Shown one piece after another: positions 10,801-17,374 of a DNA stretch of 32,581 nt; positions within the stretch are counted from its first letter, which is position 1, and the number at the start of each line of letters is the position of its first letter. The position numbers and the translations under genes were made by a program. Source of the stretch: a virus; the IMG/VR virus record IMGVR_UViG_3300047564_001819, positions 1 through 32,581 of that record, one strand, 5' to 3'. Below the pieces are notes generated by a model. The model was not told where the DNA came from and ran no database searches. It saw only the letters and a list, made by a program, of their open reading frames with translations.

Positions 10801-11627
10801 CAAATAATTTAACTATAAATGGCGGAAACTTCATCATTAACGATTCTGCAGGAACTTCCAATAAATTAACGCTTACTAATTCTACTGGAAATCTGTTTAT
10901 TTCTGGCGACCTGACAGTTGCTGGAAATGACATTAGTTCAAGCACAAATGTTGCTTTAACTTTATCTGGCGCAAATGTTACTGTTGCTGGAGATCTACAG
11001 ATCAATGGAAATGATATTAAATCCAGCACTGGTGCTACAGTTCTTAGTCTTAGTGCTAATGATGCAACATTTGCTGATAATGTAACAATTGGGGGAGACC
11101 TAACATTAGATGGTGGCGACTTTACTATTAATTCTGGTGGTATCGAAAAATTTGCTATTAACTCTACTGGATCTATTGATTTTGCCGGAATCACTAATTA
11201 CATTACAAATACTGGAGGATTTAAGTGGGTATTCATTAGCACTGATTCAAATAGTGAAGCATCAATTGGACCAAGTGAACTTTTAAAATCAAATACAAAT
11301 TATTTCGTTAGACCTTCTGGATCCAATGCTGCCTTGATATTAAAACTACCAACAACAGCACAAACTGGAGATATGATTAGAATCGTTGACGTTGGAGGAA
11401 GTTTAAAATATAATACACAATTGGTTCTCAGAGCACCATCTGGTGTTGCAATACAGGGAGATACAACAGGAACAAATATTGGTCTTACTTCAGGAATATA
11501 TAGTGGTGGGGAATTAATTATTAATACGCCAAATGCTGCATTTGGACTTATCTACGCAGGTGCTACTGATGGAGATGGTAATTCAATTCCATCTTCAAAC
11601 AGAGGGTGGCATTTAATGGAGATTTGA
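1848..11627 (+). CDS. Giant virion structural / tail-fibre-like protein (3259 aa)
   Basis: The N-terminus reads like the opening of a right-handed beta-helix (SPLRPFKTIQRAF around residue 42, then LMPGDHYID near 75). A helical unit occurs twice: residues about 104-175 (LIELNREFIANEAY to KFGGN) and 843-905 (LIGYNKQFIQDEVY to RLGGN). Residues about 580-725 (AQYTGVSLQKDDRAF, HKGYSFNQDKGGY) resemble a block I associate with cyanophage virion proteins. Fibre-type segments appear at about 2371-2420 (VGINTVARSPHSAY) and 2477-2510. From about 2960 to 3120 short GDLTV/GDLQI-type beta repeats dominate. It follows a late promoter and is three bases from the first collar gene. Most likely a long adsorption fibre or baseplate-attached adhesin; the exact virion position is unknown. 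Confidence 0.85.
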   Translation: MSLTRLDNLYSSKTGKYLYVSPDDFNATDTLDNRGNSPLRPFKTIQRAFLEVSRFSYQPGANNDRFDQFSIMLMPGDHYIDNRPGLVNYSINGSNQNKNRYYDAGNLIELNREFIANEAYAKMLNANPGFLPSTGTVENFINNVAEVIDSIIYNIKFGGNDKTFDASLVYQDNATLFQNEQAELLEIYENAAEIATSIIKQEIIITLYQTTYTQSFDPSISVGPSESGATTPDIPYGQLETCADVTSDLNTLFDIIASGINQILDLGDRTEPETFGELPIFNFNQATGQWEDNSIIDLRSPDNIYWKFNASTGGAIVPRGCSLVGYDLRRTIVRPLYVPDPSDGTQERTSIFNLTGGCYIWQFTIKDGDLSSNSPLYDSADKVGKVYYQKGNVTNLAVPEYSHHKICIMEYAENFELDAYYKKVAVAFSKYQPTIDDPGEFDVLVQENRIVGPLSDTTFIESIKPVDTNLGEPNQKLVLNVTTKVNHGYFKDQYVAVLNLGLDEELNGTFKVASIDANNPKVFTYEIPGKVAAGLGLTNNAVYTSGSSLNSNAVVQAEIDSVESASPYVFNCSIRSIWGLCGMWANGSKSTGFRSMVVAQYTGVSLQKDDRAFIRYDEFTNTWNQASLTDAFASVPYHAKGDSYWKDEWRNFHIRASDDAFVQCVSVFAVGFFDHFLMESGGDMSITNSNSNFGNTSLHSVGHKGYSFNQDKGGYITHIIPPQQIVGGYRPTIFGDSINSTEIPYYPIDVPTSNDPGNFTRLYLGTNEAYDPSKKPASTLSGYRLGARPGEKLYVELEPITPGGNNLFEATLTPTGIETYNVSVNFLNPTGITINQRAQDASNLIGYNKQFIQDEVYGYITAKYPDLLNNSNIDILTCKRDIGYYVDAVVKDLRLGGNVNSVQTAEGYFSANELIYIENELSETIDALGVTKDFCLAAMRNWNYLLTGCKTETSSSIIEVPSTKGLVVGMKVTSYSSYDSLTQTEPTGSPTATIPPGSYIRSIIDDTNIEIGVKGSYNFGVDPGQYFNPSSQTKVATQELTGAILYFTLRDETEFTSYPNGPVAVRDGIFSTERTIYDDTIPKDTVNVLNNETEYDDIETIIDGYFVDITSILSSDPENAGVDKIEPTTDFSVLSRRATLFTIVGGQAHQMETGTAVRLSPKPAPGTNPDPRVIRLPKGFNTNTTYYVIAPGRKTSPEDFSSTTIFDGSDQQVFLLATTLENAKAGNYIYSPETDSINPDVVIEVNKYILDAQYDLYQYITSVSTDAGTGVLKTSVSHSFDIPSDSIDPIDHQKVFFRPINGSNLPVRTISVAGVTTQVTLDPQDEFWVRYYSPNEFTIYTSYDDSKNDVNRVVLNGNLTFLTYSNKRFSPLRFEPKPTSNQSVRNSTGQWYLRCVDEISDEDNENTNHILYRFNSGNVYSGPNPGEVRTSDTFFERVNDDRIKEDRIYKLRYVIPKYLETVRDPLNGFVLKIRTDNKRRLLPQKIVLKPIISDSHLEEAGYSSSSIAKFLNNSGINPDFDNTDEQIGWDRKTYGSIIEPKYDPYSNPKVVETKNGKIAFTIQSAKIISQDNGSGTNFSYLEVVAFDHTILNQAIKNEKFTIVKIEPPQGSVGIFSANATSNTNGNLIQWSGHSSGTGYLHGYFTTSDKPFTSSSVTNQDHYLIIKNITDGEINFSKINQTTFFQGGSTPLGSTVFAKLLAKPDSVGDANGNSKSLKSDYLYSLKGSNVFTLVPGDIVSDDTGAEFYIDSVEDVGEIEDTFYIFDIEEIKERIPGQQDGIYYLTCLKGNVSPFPTGPGVGNNFRNFKFSQPVAYIYPQNYKDDPLWYEKLDSDYYGDEINDPPASYSAADNYVHGLVTVNNSKFSSTKEAVTFLVNSPALNEYEYDEYVDVAPEYSVDARLRAQVGNAESGSEDRLIPIRGTSLFPTEERLYVELRRPSIARSGNHTFEYLGFGPGNYSTGFPLRQEVILTDKQDFYAQAKREDGGIVFYTGLNSNGDLYIGNKKINGITGEESFLESAELVGFGEEDDDLGSALVTTFTSPVTFREKITVKGTADFSQPVTIRVQPNDAKEPVAALSILSLVDPSVLGEDPTLDRTAFPDEKLGDIRLSKNRINSAIFAINPRGNGASGASGQDYSIRTHYNFQESGGSPSNTTPEQSPEIYSPTNLNSNKLFSDQDVYYGNTGNQPIPGDILFKGKEVGKSGSLGWIYANTFEIIPNSLIQTVATPKINDATLNLEVGTGGGEGYTATNLIRLIWSVSGGVGGSPITNRELNLSYGLTLDSIIRTINVDGQELEQRFNGRFTIHEDTWDIDGEFIDIEVNGLVTFDLVENWNAVGIGQGAQVSVTNSNWKELGVIGSESIRTFTSTLGDYRVGINTVARSPHSAYSNSYVDSATTDPRANLDVVGNVFITGKAVPDYRSQSNPSNRVAQSLNNAFVLGYNFLNSTDTLISQNAATFRIATTDATTPGTTYQSGGRVGINTQLSDLDRNFVVKGNARITGDFLFENDIDINGGGGTNTADVRTSITTGTFNFISNSGFVGTANLTTWAEVVNFASRASTIAIGNVESTTQVINIGNLAATQTIDIGNTSDTFTITLGNASTTSAVSRVNIGGAYSRNQSLSFTTIKTKQTNIWGDLSIGLNKAFSDTLDVTGSAGTVNFFSNSGATSTLNFATNAALVTMGAQGGTTTIRNSLTVDATLSVKGNSIVVGGTAAFSFNATRSRLGSTQTTHTGTPSGIPADKNVDFVIITTTTNVLDTAGAGTWGGTFFQQAIPTYTADDGTALAALTGNQYYLPIVNAPVGISEGNDLLIDTAVSGSSHPEIVRVSIGGLRRVNASPYYLIVERQPYGTFLPTRTDHPDATTIRKVITSFDSTWLTSNVDGTGTTDVVSLAEFGGELSQGSYLFLSRNTSGTTGEAILVGASTSAINKKFQVYNGANVLKFEIDTITGATLISDNITNGGLTVYGPIDFNGSLNVDGNATFNTPNNLTINGGNFIINDSAGTSNKLTLTNSTGNLFISGDLTVAGNDISSSTNVALTLSGANVTVAGDLQINGNDIKSSTGATVLSLSANDATFADNVTIGGDLTLDGGDFTINSGGIEKFAINSTGSIDFAGITNYITNTGGFKWVFISTDSNSEASIGPSELLKSNTNYFVRPSGSNAALILKLPTTAQTGDMIRIVDVGGSLKYNTQLVLRAPSGVAIQGDTTGTNIGLTSGIYSGGELIINTPNAAFGLIYAGATDGDGNSIPSSNRGWHLMEI

Positions 11628-11630
11628 TAA

Positions 11631-12704
11631 ATGGCAACGCATTACAATAATGTCAAATCGATGAAATCTTGCTCCATAGGAACTATAATTCCATGGGCTG
11701 GTAACATAAGTAGCATTCCACCTGGGTGGTTAAAATGTGATGGTGCTACAATCTCACCACAAGATTTTCCTCTGTTGTATGAAATAATCGGTACTCGCTA
11801 CGGTGGTGATGGTATCACATTCAATTTACCTCAACTTTTATCTAAAGCAATTGCTGACTTCCATCCAAATCATCAGAATATATCTGGATTGGGAATGTCC
11901 AGTAACTTTGCGGCAAGAATAGGTACGGATACTGCTAATAGCACTGCTGGCACTGTATCTAATATAGATTTAAGATTTGGTATTTCTACGAGAAATACTT
12001 TTAGTGCGTCTGTAACTGGAATAGGTATTAATCCTCCGTCTTATGGAGAAAGTGTATCTATTATTCCTAGATTGATGGGAGATCACCATATGGGTGGTCA
12101 TAGTCATACATCTCAAAATGGATATAGTTCCGTTGGTCCGGCTTCTCAATGGGTTGAGCGTTGTCAAGGTGGTGAATTGACTAATTGTGGATTCTTTTGT
12201 CCTGATGATTGTGAAAATGTTTCTTTCTATACTTCCGAATCAAACTCAAACGCTGAATTTGATCGATCATCATATGTCATCCCGGAATCAGCATCTGGTA
12301 ATAATTTGGGGTATAATTTACAATCTGGCGGAGCTAGTAGAAATGAATACGCTACTGGTCAATTAGAAGCATCAAATATTTCTGGAGTTAGAAATTTTTT
12401 ACAACCTTCAGATGATACATTAGAGTCAAATAATACTGGAAATGGTGGTAGATTTGGATATCCAGTTGCATTAAATCATCCAGAAGTTAATTTTGTTAGT
12501 AGGGCATTAGGACATACACATGATTCTGTTGATTTTACAATAACTATTGGCAGTGTAAGGACTCCAAATACTATAAGTATTAACACTATTGGAACTGGAA
12601 ATGTTACTCCAATCAATGAGGGCACAGAACAAATAGCAACAATACGAGTAGATAATATAGACACACCTTCATTATCCATAATCCACATTATAAGGGCATA
12701 CTAA
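11631..12704 (+). CDS. Phage tail collar domain fibre protein 1 (357 aa)
   Basis: Residues about 17-69 form a phage tail collar domain (GTIIPWAG, PPGWLKCDGATIS, YGGDGITFNLPQL). HxH motifs occur at H157/H159 (GGHSH) and H295/H297 (GHTH); GxHxH motifs coordinate metal in the T4 gp37 fibre tip, and an HxH pair does so in T4 gp12. A cysteine cluster C178, C186, C190, C194 lies between them. It ends in a beta-rich segment. First of three adjacent collar proteins of different length and low overall similarity. Probably a trimeric short fibre or receptor-binding protein. Confidence 0.87.
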   Translation: MATHYNNVKSMKSCSIGTIIPWAGNISSIPPGWLKCDGATISPQDFPLLYEIIGTRYGGDGITFNLPQLLSKAIADFHPNHQNISGLGMSSNFAARIGTDTANSTAGTVSNIDLRFGISTRNTFSASVTGIGINPPSYGESVSIIPRLMGDHHMGGHSHTSQNGYSSVGPASQWVERCQGGELTNCGFFCPDDCENVSFYTSESNSNAEFDRSSYVIPESASGNNLGYNLQSGGASRNEYATGQLEASNISGVRNFLQPSDDTLESNNTGNGGRFGYPVALNHPEVNFVSRALGHTHDSVDFTITIGSVRTPNTISINTIGTGNVTPINEGTEQIATIRVDNIDTPSLSIIHIIRAY

Positions 12705-12706
12705 AA

Positions 12707-13582
12707 ATGGCAAAAAATTATTCGTTTGAGAAGGGAAAATACGGAATAGTTACTGGAACCATAATGCCATTTGGTAGATATCTAGATGGAACAAATCCTG
12801 AAGGAACTGATTGGGTTAATTATGTCCCCGCAGGATTTTTAAGGTGCAATGGATTAATTTACAAGGCCAGAGATTTTAGAGCTCTAGCAGAAATATTGGG
12901 AATTGGATCTGATTGTAAATTTGCTAAAGAAGGATTCTCATTAGAAGAGGCTAATGATGATTTAACTTTGGGACAATTTCAGTTGCCAGATTTGGGATCA
13001 AAATATGTAAAAGCATCTAATGCAAGTGGAATTTATGATAATTTGGTAATTTTAAATCCAAATACTGGTGTTGAAACTACTAGAGTTGGTTTGGAAGTTG
13101 AAATGAGTTTAAATAGAGGTGAAGAAATTGAAACTTTTTTCTCTGGTGAGTTTGCTGTTCCTCAGACAGAAGTTCCATTCCCTGCTACTCAAAATTTCGG
13201 AACAACACTTTCCGGTCAAGTTCCTGCTACTGCATTTCAGCAAGATAATCTTCTACCACATGGACATTATTCTAACGCTGCTGTTGTTCGTAGCGGTCCA
13301 TTTTCGGCCCAAGTGGCAACATGGCCTGGCGATTTAAAAGCTGGATACTATTCTGATCAAGTAGAGACTCAAACTGCACTAGGAGGAAGTGCTACTGGTG
13401 TAAGTCATAATCATAGTCTACAGAGATCTACAGTTAGCAGATCCACCACTCATAATATAAGCGCATTTGATCTTTCTGCTGATCAGATCGTTACGACAAC
13501 ACGGATAAATATGGATAATACATTCAAAATGGATGATCTACAGCACAAATATATTCTAGTTGAATATTTAATTAAAACTTAA
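12707..13582 (+). CDS. Phage tail collar domain fibre protein 2 (291 aa)
   Basis: The N-terminus carries a collar-type domain (GTIMPFG, PAGFLRCNGLIYKARDF, FQLPDLGSKYVKA) with an insertion compared with its neighbours. HxH motifs are at H185/H187 (LPHGH) and H234/H236 (GVSHNH), and the C-terminus is KYILVEYLIKT. It is two bases downstream of collar protein 1 and one base from collar protein 3, with the common ATGGCA start context. Likely another subunit or paralogue of the adsorption fibre. Confidence 0.85.
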   Translation: MAKNYSFEKGKYGIVTGTIMPFGRYLDGTNPEGTDWVNYVPAGFLRCNGLIYKARDFRALAEILGIGSDCKFAKEGFSLEEANDDLTLGQFQLPDLGSKYVKASNASGIYDNLVILNPNTGVETTRVGLEVEMSLNRGEEIETFFSGEFAVPQTEVPFPATQNFGTTLSGQVPATAFQQDNLLPHGHYSNAAVVRSGPFSAQVATWPGDLKAGYYSDQVETQTALGGSATGVSHNHSLQRSTVSRSTTHNISAFDLSADQIVTTTRINMDNTFKMDDLQHKYILVEYLIKT

Positions 13583-13583
13583 A

Positions 13584-14702
13584 ATGGCAGTAAGATATTC
13601 TAAACAGACACAAAAAACTGGTGCATCGATTGGAACTGTGATTTCAGTTCCAAAACCATCTACCTGGACAAATAGTAGTAATTTAGCAACTGAATCTTCA
13701 AATTGGAATATAGAAACACTGTATCCTGGGTGGTTAGAATGCGATGGTAGATTACTTAATGTTTCTGATTATCGAGCATTATATCAAGTCCTTGGTAATA
13801 CTTATGGTGGAACACAAAATTCTACATTTAGATTACCAGATTATAGATCTAAAAAATTAATGGGAACTGGAGTTCTTGATGGTAATATTGGTGCTGGATT
13901 ATCTTTAACTCCCGTCACCAATCCAACTGGAACTCCTGGAGGATCTATAGATACTCCAGGAACTCAAGGGGGATTATATAATGTAAGCACGGTCAGGCAA
14001 TTACCTCCAGGGTCTGAAATTACTCCTGGAAGTCCTGGCAATCCAGTATCTATTGGTGGAAGTTCAGAAGATACTTTTGAATTGGGTAGTTTTTTTACAA
14101 CTGGATTTGATAAAACAACTACTGAAGTTGAGCCAAACTATAGTGGAACTGCATCTTTCAGTGCCGGAAGCTCAAATGGCACAGAACCTAGACTAGTATC
14201 TGCAGCTCCAGTGCATGATCATGTTATGAGACATGTTCTCAGGAGTGATGATCAAGCATCTTCTGGTAGTCCCTACTATTCTGATGCTAGAGTTGGATTT
14301 GTTAATAAAACTAATGGCACACCACTGACTTTTAGTAGAAGCGGATCTCCATTACGAGCTCATTCTCATTACATCACTTGGGGAACGGCAGCACCAGTAT
14401 CTTCATATGGTCATGATGAAGGTCCAGGTGGAGCTCTGTATAATGGAAATTTAAACCCAGCAAATCAGACTGCACACGATACTTTTGTTGCAAATCCAAG
14501 TAATAATTTAGGCACAACCATCAACAAAACAATTAATTTAGTTAATGATGCTGGTGTAAATTTGAATCCTGGTAATATAGTTATGAAAACTTCTTCCAGA
14601 TCAGAGTTTGATGCTGCATTGAGTGTAAGGTTACAGGCCGCGGAAGAAATTCTGTTGATGAGTCCATATTTTCGTCTTAAATATATAATAAAAGCATACT
14701 GA
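13584..14702 (+). CDS. Phage tail collar domain fibre protein 3 (372 aa)
   Basis: The collar domain spans residues about 15-95 (GTVISVPKPS, YPGWLECDGRLLNVSDYRAL, YGGTQNSTFRLPDYRSKK). A Gly/Pro/Thr-rich linker follows at about 105-160. HxH motifs are at H211/H213 (PVHDH) and H260/H262 (RAHSH). The C-terminus RLKYIIKAY resembles IHIIRAY of collar protein 1, suggesting a shared trimerisation or attachment end. Probably a paralogue from the same duplication series. Confidence 0.86.
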   Translation: MAVRYSKQTQKTGASIGTVISVPKPSTWTNSSNLATESSNWNIETLYPGWLECDGRLLNVSDYRALYQVLGNTYGGTQNSTFRLPDYRSKKLMGTGVLDGNIGAGLSLTPVTNPTGTPGGSIDTPGTQGGLYNVSTVRQLPPGSEITPGSPGNPVSIGGSSEDTFELGSFFTTGFDKTTTEVEPNYSGTASFSAGSSNGTEPRLVSAAPVHDHVMRHVLRSDDQASSGSPYYSDARVGFVNKTNGTPLTFSRSGSPLRAHSHYITWGTAAPVSSYGHDEGPGGALYNGNLNPANQTAHDTFVANPSNNLGTTINKTINLVNDAGVNLNPGNIVMKTSSRSEFDAALSVRLQAAEEILLMSPYFRLKYIIKAY

Positions 14703-14709
14703 AAATACT

Positions 14710-15363
14710 ATGTCTATAATACCAATTAAACCTCCCGAGTTAATGGAGGGAAAATTTGATGATTTCATTGGAGTTTGGGAAGATCATGTTCCTAAATTTG
14801 TTTGTGATAAAGCCATTAAACATATCGATGAAGTTTTACTGAATTGTTCGACCAATCAATTACAACTTAACGATTCAATGGATATTGAACCCATGGAGGG
14901 GGACCGTCAATTCAAAACTAAAAATCTCGGTCGTCAAGATTATAGTGTAATGATTAATCATACTGCTGCGGCATTATGTAATGAATTTAATCAATATTTA
15001 CACTCTTGCTTTCTAGATTATATTGATCAATATGGACAACTTGCAAATACACCATTAATTGCTACAGATTCTAAACTACAAAGAACTGAACCTATGGGTG
15101 GGTATCATGTTTGGCATTATGAAGATACTGGATATGATATGGCACAAAGAGTTTTGGTTTGGATGATATATTTAAATGATCTTCCGGAAGGTGAGGGCGA
15201 GACAGAGTTTTTATATCAAAAAAGAAGGATCAGACCCAAAAGAGGAACATGTGTAATTTGGCCTGCAGGATATACTCATGTGCATAGAGGTTTAACTGTT
15301 TATTCTCAGAATAAATATATATTGACGGGTTGGTATATAAACGCCCCAGTATTACGTTACTAA
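14710..15363 (+). CDS. 2OG-Fe(II) oxygenase (prolyl-4-hydroxylase-like), 217 aa
   Basis: Double-stranded beta-helix oxygenase with a plausible Fe(II) triad: H136 and E138 in HVWHYED (HxE variant of the usual HxD) and distal H190 in GYTHVHRG. K202 near KYILTGW is a candidate 2-oxoglutarate ligand. Strand segments VLVWMIYLND and GTCVIWPAG are typical of the P4H branch. It lies seven bases after the collar genes, so likely co-expressed late. The substrate is unknown; a hydroxylated virion protein is a contextual guess. Confidence 0.8.
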   Translation: MSIIPIKPPELMEGKFDDFIGVWEDHVPKFVCDKAIKHIDEVLLNCSTNQLQLNDSMDIEPMEGDRQFKTKNLGRQDYSVMINHTAAALCNEFNQYLHSCFLDYIDQYGQLANTPLIATDSKLQRTEPMGGYHVWHYEDTGYDMAQRVLVWMIYLNDLPEGEGETEFLYQKRRIRPKRGTCVIWPAGYTHVHRGLTVYSQNKYILTGWYINAPVLRY

Positions 15364-15377
15364 TAAACAAAATTAAT

Positions 15378-16343
15378 ATGGAAAACCCAGAAAGAGCACC
15401 AGTTCTACAATTTTATCTTCGTGAAAAGAAGATATATTGGGGTGGAAATATGCATTTAGTTGACGAAGAATCTCTGAAAGAATTTATATCATCTATTGAT
15501 AAATCTATTTGGTCTGAAGATGACCAAATTGTATTCTTTAATTGGTATAATGACGAAACTTTTTCTTGTGAAAAGGAAAAAAATGCCTATGATTATAGGT
15601 TACAGAAAAAGGTTCCAGTAATGTATAATGCAAATCTTACTCCAGAACAGGGATTTAATTTATATAATAAATTTTTGAATCTTTATGAAGAAGTAAGAAT
15701 AAAATTTTTACGAAATTCTAAAGAAGAAGTAAAAAAACAAATTGTTCAGCAATTCGATTTTATTGTTGCAAATTTGAGAGGATTAAGATCAAGTTTGCTC
15801 TCAAAATCAGATTGGACTCAGATTCCAGATGTCCCGTTGGATGAAGACGTTAAAATTATGTGGTCAAAATATAGACAAACTCTTAGGGATGTTACAAAAA
15901 ATCCTAATTGGAGTAATGAAAATATCCTAAACATTGAGTTTCCAATAGATCCAGAAAATTATTTACTAAGATATCCAAATAAAGATGTTGAGTATCTTTC
16001 TACTCCAGATCAGTTTGAAAATCATGCTTTAATGCTAACAAAAGTAAAACTTTTAAAATTTGCTACGTATATATCTTTACCCATGGACGAAGATCTTAAT
16101 TTACTTTCTTATAGTGAATTGAAGGAAAAAATTACCAAAGCAATTCAAAAAATTGATAAAAATTTGGAACTTACAATTAATTATAAAACTGGATACATGG
16201 GAGCTTGTTCAGATAGTGCAACTAACTTACAATCTGGATTAACTGATGAAGCTAGGGAAGTTCTATCTGAATTACTTCAAAAAAATCCAGAGGTTTACTA
16301 CCACGACGCTGCAACACAAGCACTAAATAAAATTTCGGAATAA
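15378..16343 (+). CDS. Protein with a phage tail assembly chaperone-like domain (321 aa)
   Basis: I start it at ATG 15378, after the preceding stop; an upstream in-frame start would overlap the oxygenase gene by 34 bases. Around residues 140-180 is SDWTQIPDVPLDED followed by SKYRQTLRDVTKNPNW, the signature of the phage tail assembly chaperone (APC) domain often encoded beside tail fibre genes. The N-terminus (PVLQFYLREKKIYWGGNMH) and a helical middle are unassigned. Probably helps fold or assemble the neighbouring fibres. Confidence 0.7.
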   Translation: MENPERAPVLQFYLREKKIYWGGNMHLVDEESLKEFISSIDKSIWSEDDQIVFFNWYNDETFSCEKEKNAYDYRLQKKVPVMYNANLTPEQGFNLYNKFLNLYEEVRIKFLRNSKEEVKKQIVQQFDFIVANLRGLRSSLLSKSDWTQIPDVPLDEDVKIMWSKYRQTLRDVTKNPNWSNENILNIEFPIDPENYLLRYPNKDVEYLSTPDQFENHALMLTKVKLLKFATYISLPMDEDLNLLSYSELKEKITKAIQKIDKNLELTINYKTGYMGACSDSATNLQSGLTDEAREVLSELLQKNPEVYYHDAATQALNKISE

Positions 16344-16352
16344 CTAATCATT

Positions 16353-17036
16353 ATGTTTCATACATTAACTCTTTTGAATGAACAGAATATTCAAAAATTA
16401 AATTCTCTTTATGATGCTGCTGAATTTAAAGCAGGTCTTATGACAAAGGTTGAATTTGTGCCACAAATTAAAAATAATCTAGAAATGACAAGAGGTGAAG
16501 GATATTTTACCGAAAGTGAAAAAATTATAGTATCATCAGTTGCTGAAAATTATGATTTTCAGGAGTATACAGCACTGAGAAAATACGGACCCATTTTATT
16601 TTCTCAGTATACTAGCGGTATGTATTATCACAAGCACAATGATTATTACAAAATGGGATCTGTTAGAACAGATTATAGTTGTACAGTTTTTCTGTCTAAT
16701 CCAGATGAGTATTCTGGTGGTGAGTTGATGATTGATATCGGCAATAAAGAAATCCCTTTTAAATTGGATGCCGGAGATGCTATAATATACCCAACTGGTT
16801 ATACACATAGAGTAAATGAAGTTACATCTGGAGTAAGACGTGTTTGCGTATTTTGGATCGAATCTACTATTCAAAACAGTGTTTTGAGGCAAATTAATTC
16901 AGATATGCATGGTATTATGAAAAATTACGCTGTTCCTGATAATTGGAAGGAAAAGCAACCAGAATTGTATGAAAATTTTGTTAAAATTAAATTTAATTTA
17001 CTAAGAAACTTTGGAAATTTTGAGGGAATGAACTAA
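16353..17036 (+). CDS. 2OG-Fe(II) oxygenase, PKHD-hydroxylase type (227 aa)
   Basis: Resembles PiuC/YbiX-type Fe(II) dioxygenases. H95/D97 in YYHKHNDYY form the HxD pair, H152 in YTHRVNEV is the distal His, and R162/R163 supply the 2-oxoglutarate arginine. The core strands CTVFLSNPDEYSGGEL and DAGDAIIYPTGY are diagnostic. All catalytic residues are present. Its stop shares one base with the next ATG (TAATG). Second of three oxygenases in 3.2 kb; substrate unknown. Confidence 0.87.
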   Translation: MFHTLTLLNEQNIQKLNSLYDAAEFKAGLMTKVEFVPQIKNNLEMTRGEGYFTESEKIIVSSVAENYDFQEYTALRKYGPILFSQYTSGMYYHKHNDYYKMGSVRTDYSCTVFLSNPDEYSGGELMIDIGNKEIPFKLDAGDAIIYPTGYTHRVNEVTSGVRRVCVFWIESTIQNSVLRQINSDMHGIMKNYAVPDNWKEKQPELYENFVKIKFNLLRNFGNFEGMN

Positions 17037-17374
17037 TGGAAAATTTAAGAATTTCTGATCTAATCAGCGATTATTGCATCAAAAATAGAGTAAGTTTAGT
17101 CTATTATGAAATTAAATATTCAACGATAGAAGAAAGGGAAAAGATATGTGATTTCTATGACGATAAAGTTGATATGGAATTTATCAATGCAATGAGAAAT
17201 GATGATGATTGTTTTTTCTCTTTCTCTAATGCATTAACAGCTGTTGAAATTGCGGAAATGAATTTCCCAACCAAGAGAGAAATATTGGGAATGACCAATG
17301 ACTTACTTTTATATGTTTTTTGTTGTGTTTATGATGAAAATGGTAATTTCCTCTGGGATAACTCTTTAGAATGA
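17036..17374 (+). CDS. Hypothetical protein (112 aa)
   Basis: Acidic protein with a helical N-terminal half and a C-terminal strand segment LLLYVFCCVYDENGNFLW. It overlaps the preceding stop by one base and the following start by four (ATGA), so it is translationally tied to two oxygenases. No family recognised. Confidence 0.7.
   Translation: MENLRISDLISDYCIKNRVSLVYYEIKYSTIEEREKICDFYDDKVDMEFINAMRNDDDCFFSFSNALTAVEIAEMNFPTKREILGMTNDLLLYVFCCVYDENGNFLWDNSLE

Noticed and set aside
10739-11194. A 151-codon minus-strand frame inside the giant virion gene
   Set aside because: It is antisense to the repetitive beta-repeat region, low in complexity, and has no promoter or RBS.
9420-11200. CRISPR-like or tandem DNA repeats in the giant gene
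   Set aside because: The repetition is at the protein level (beta repeats with varying codons). No identical DNA units with regular spacing were found.
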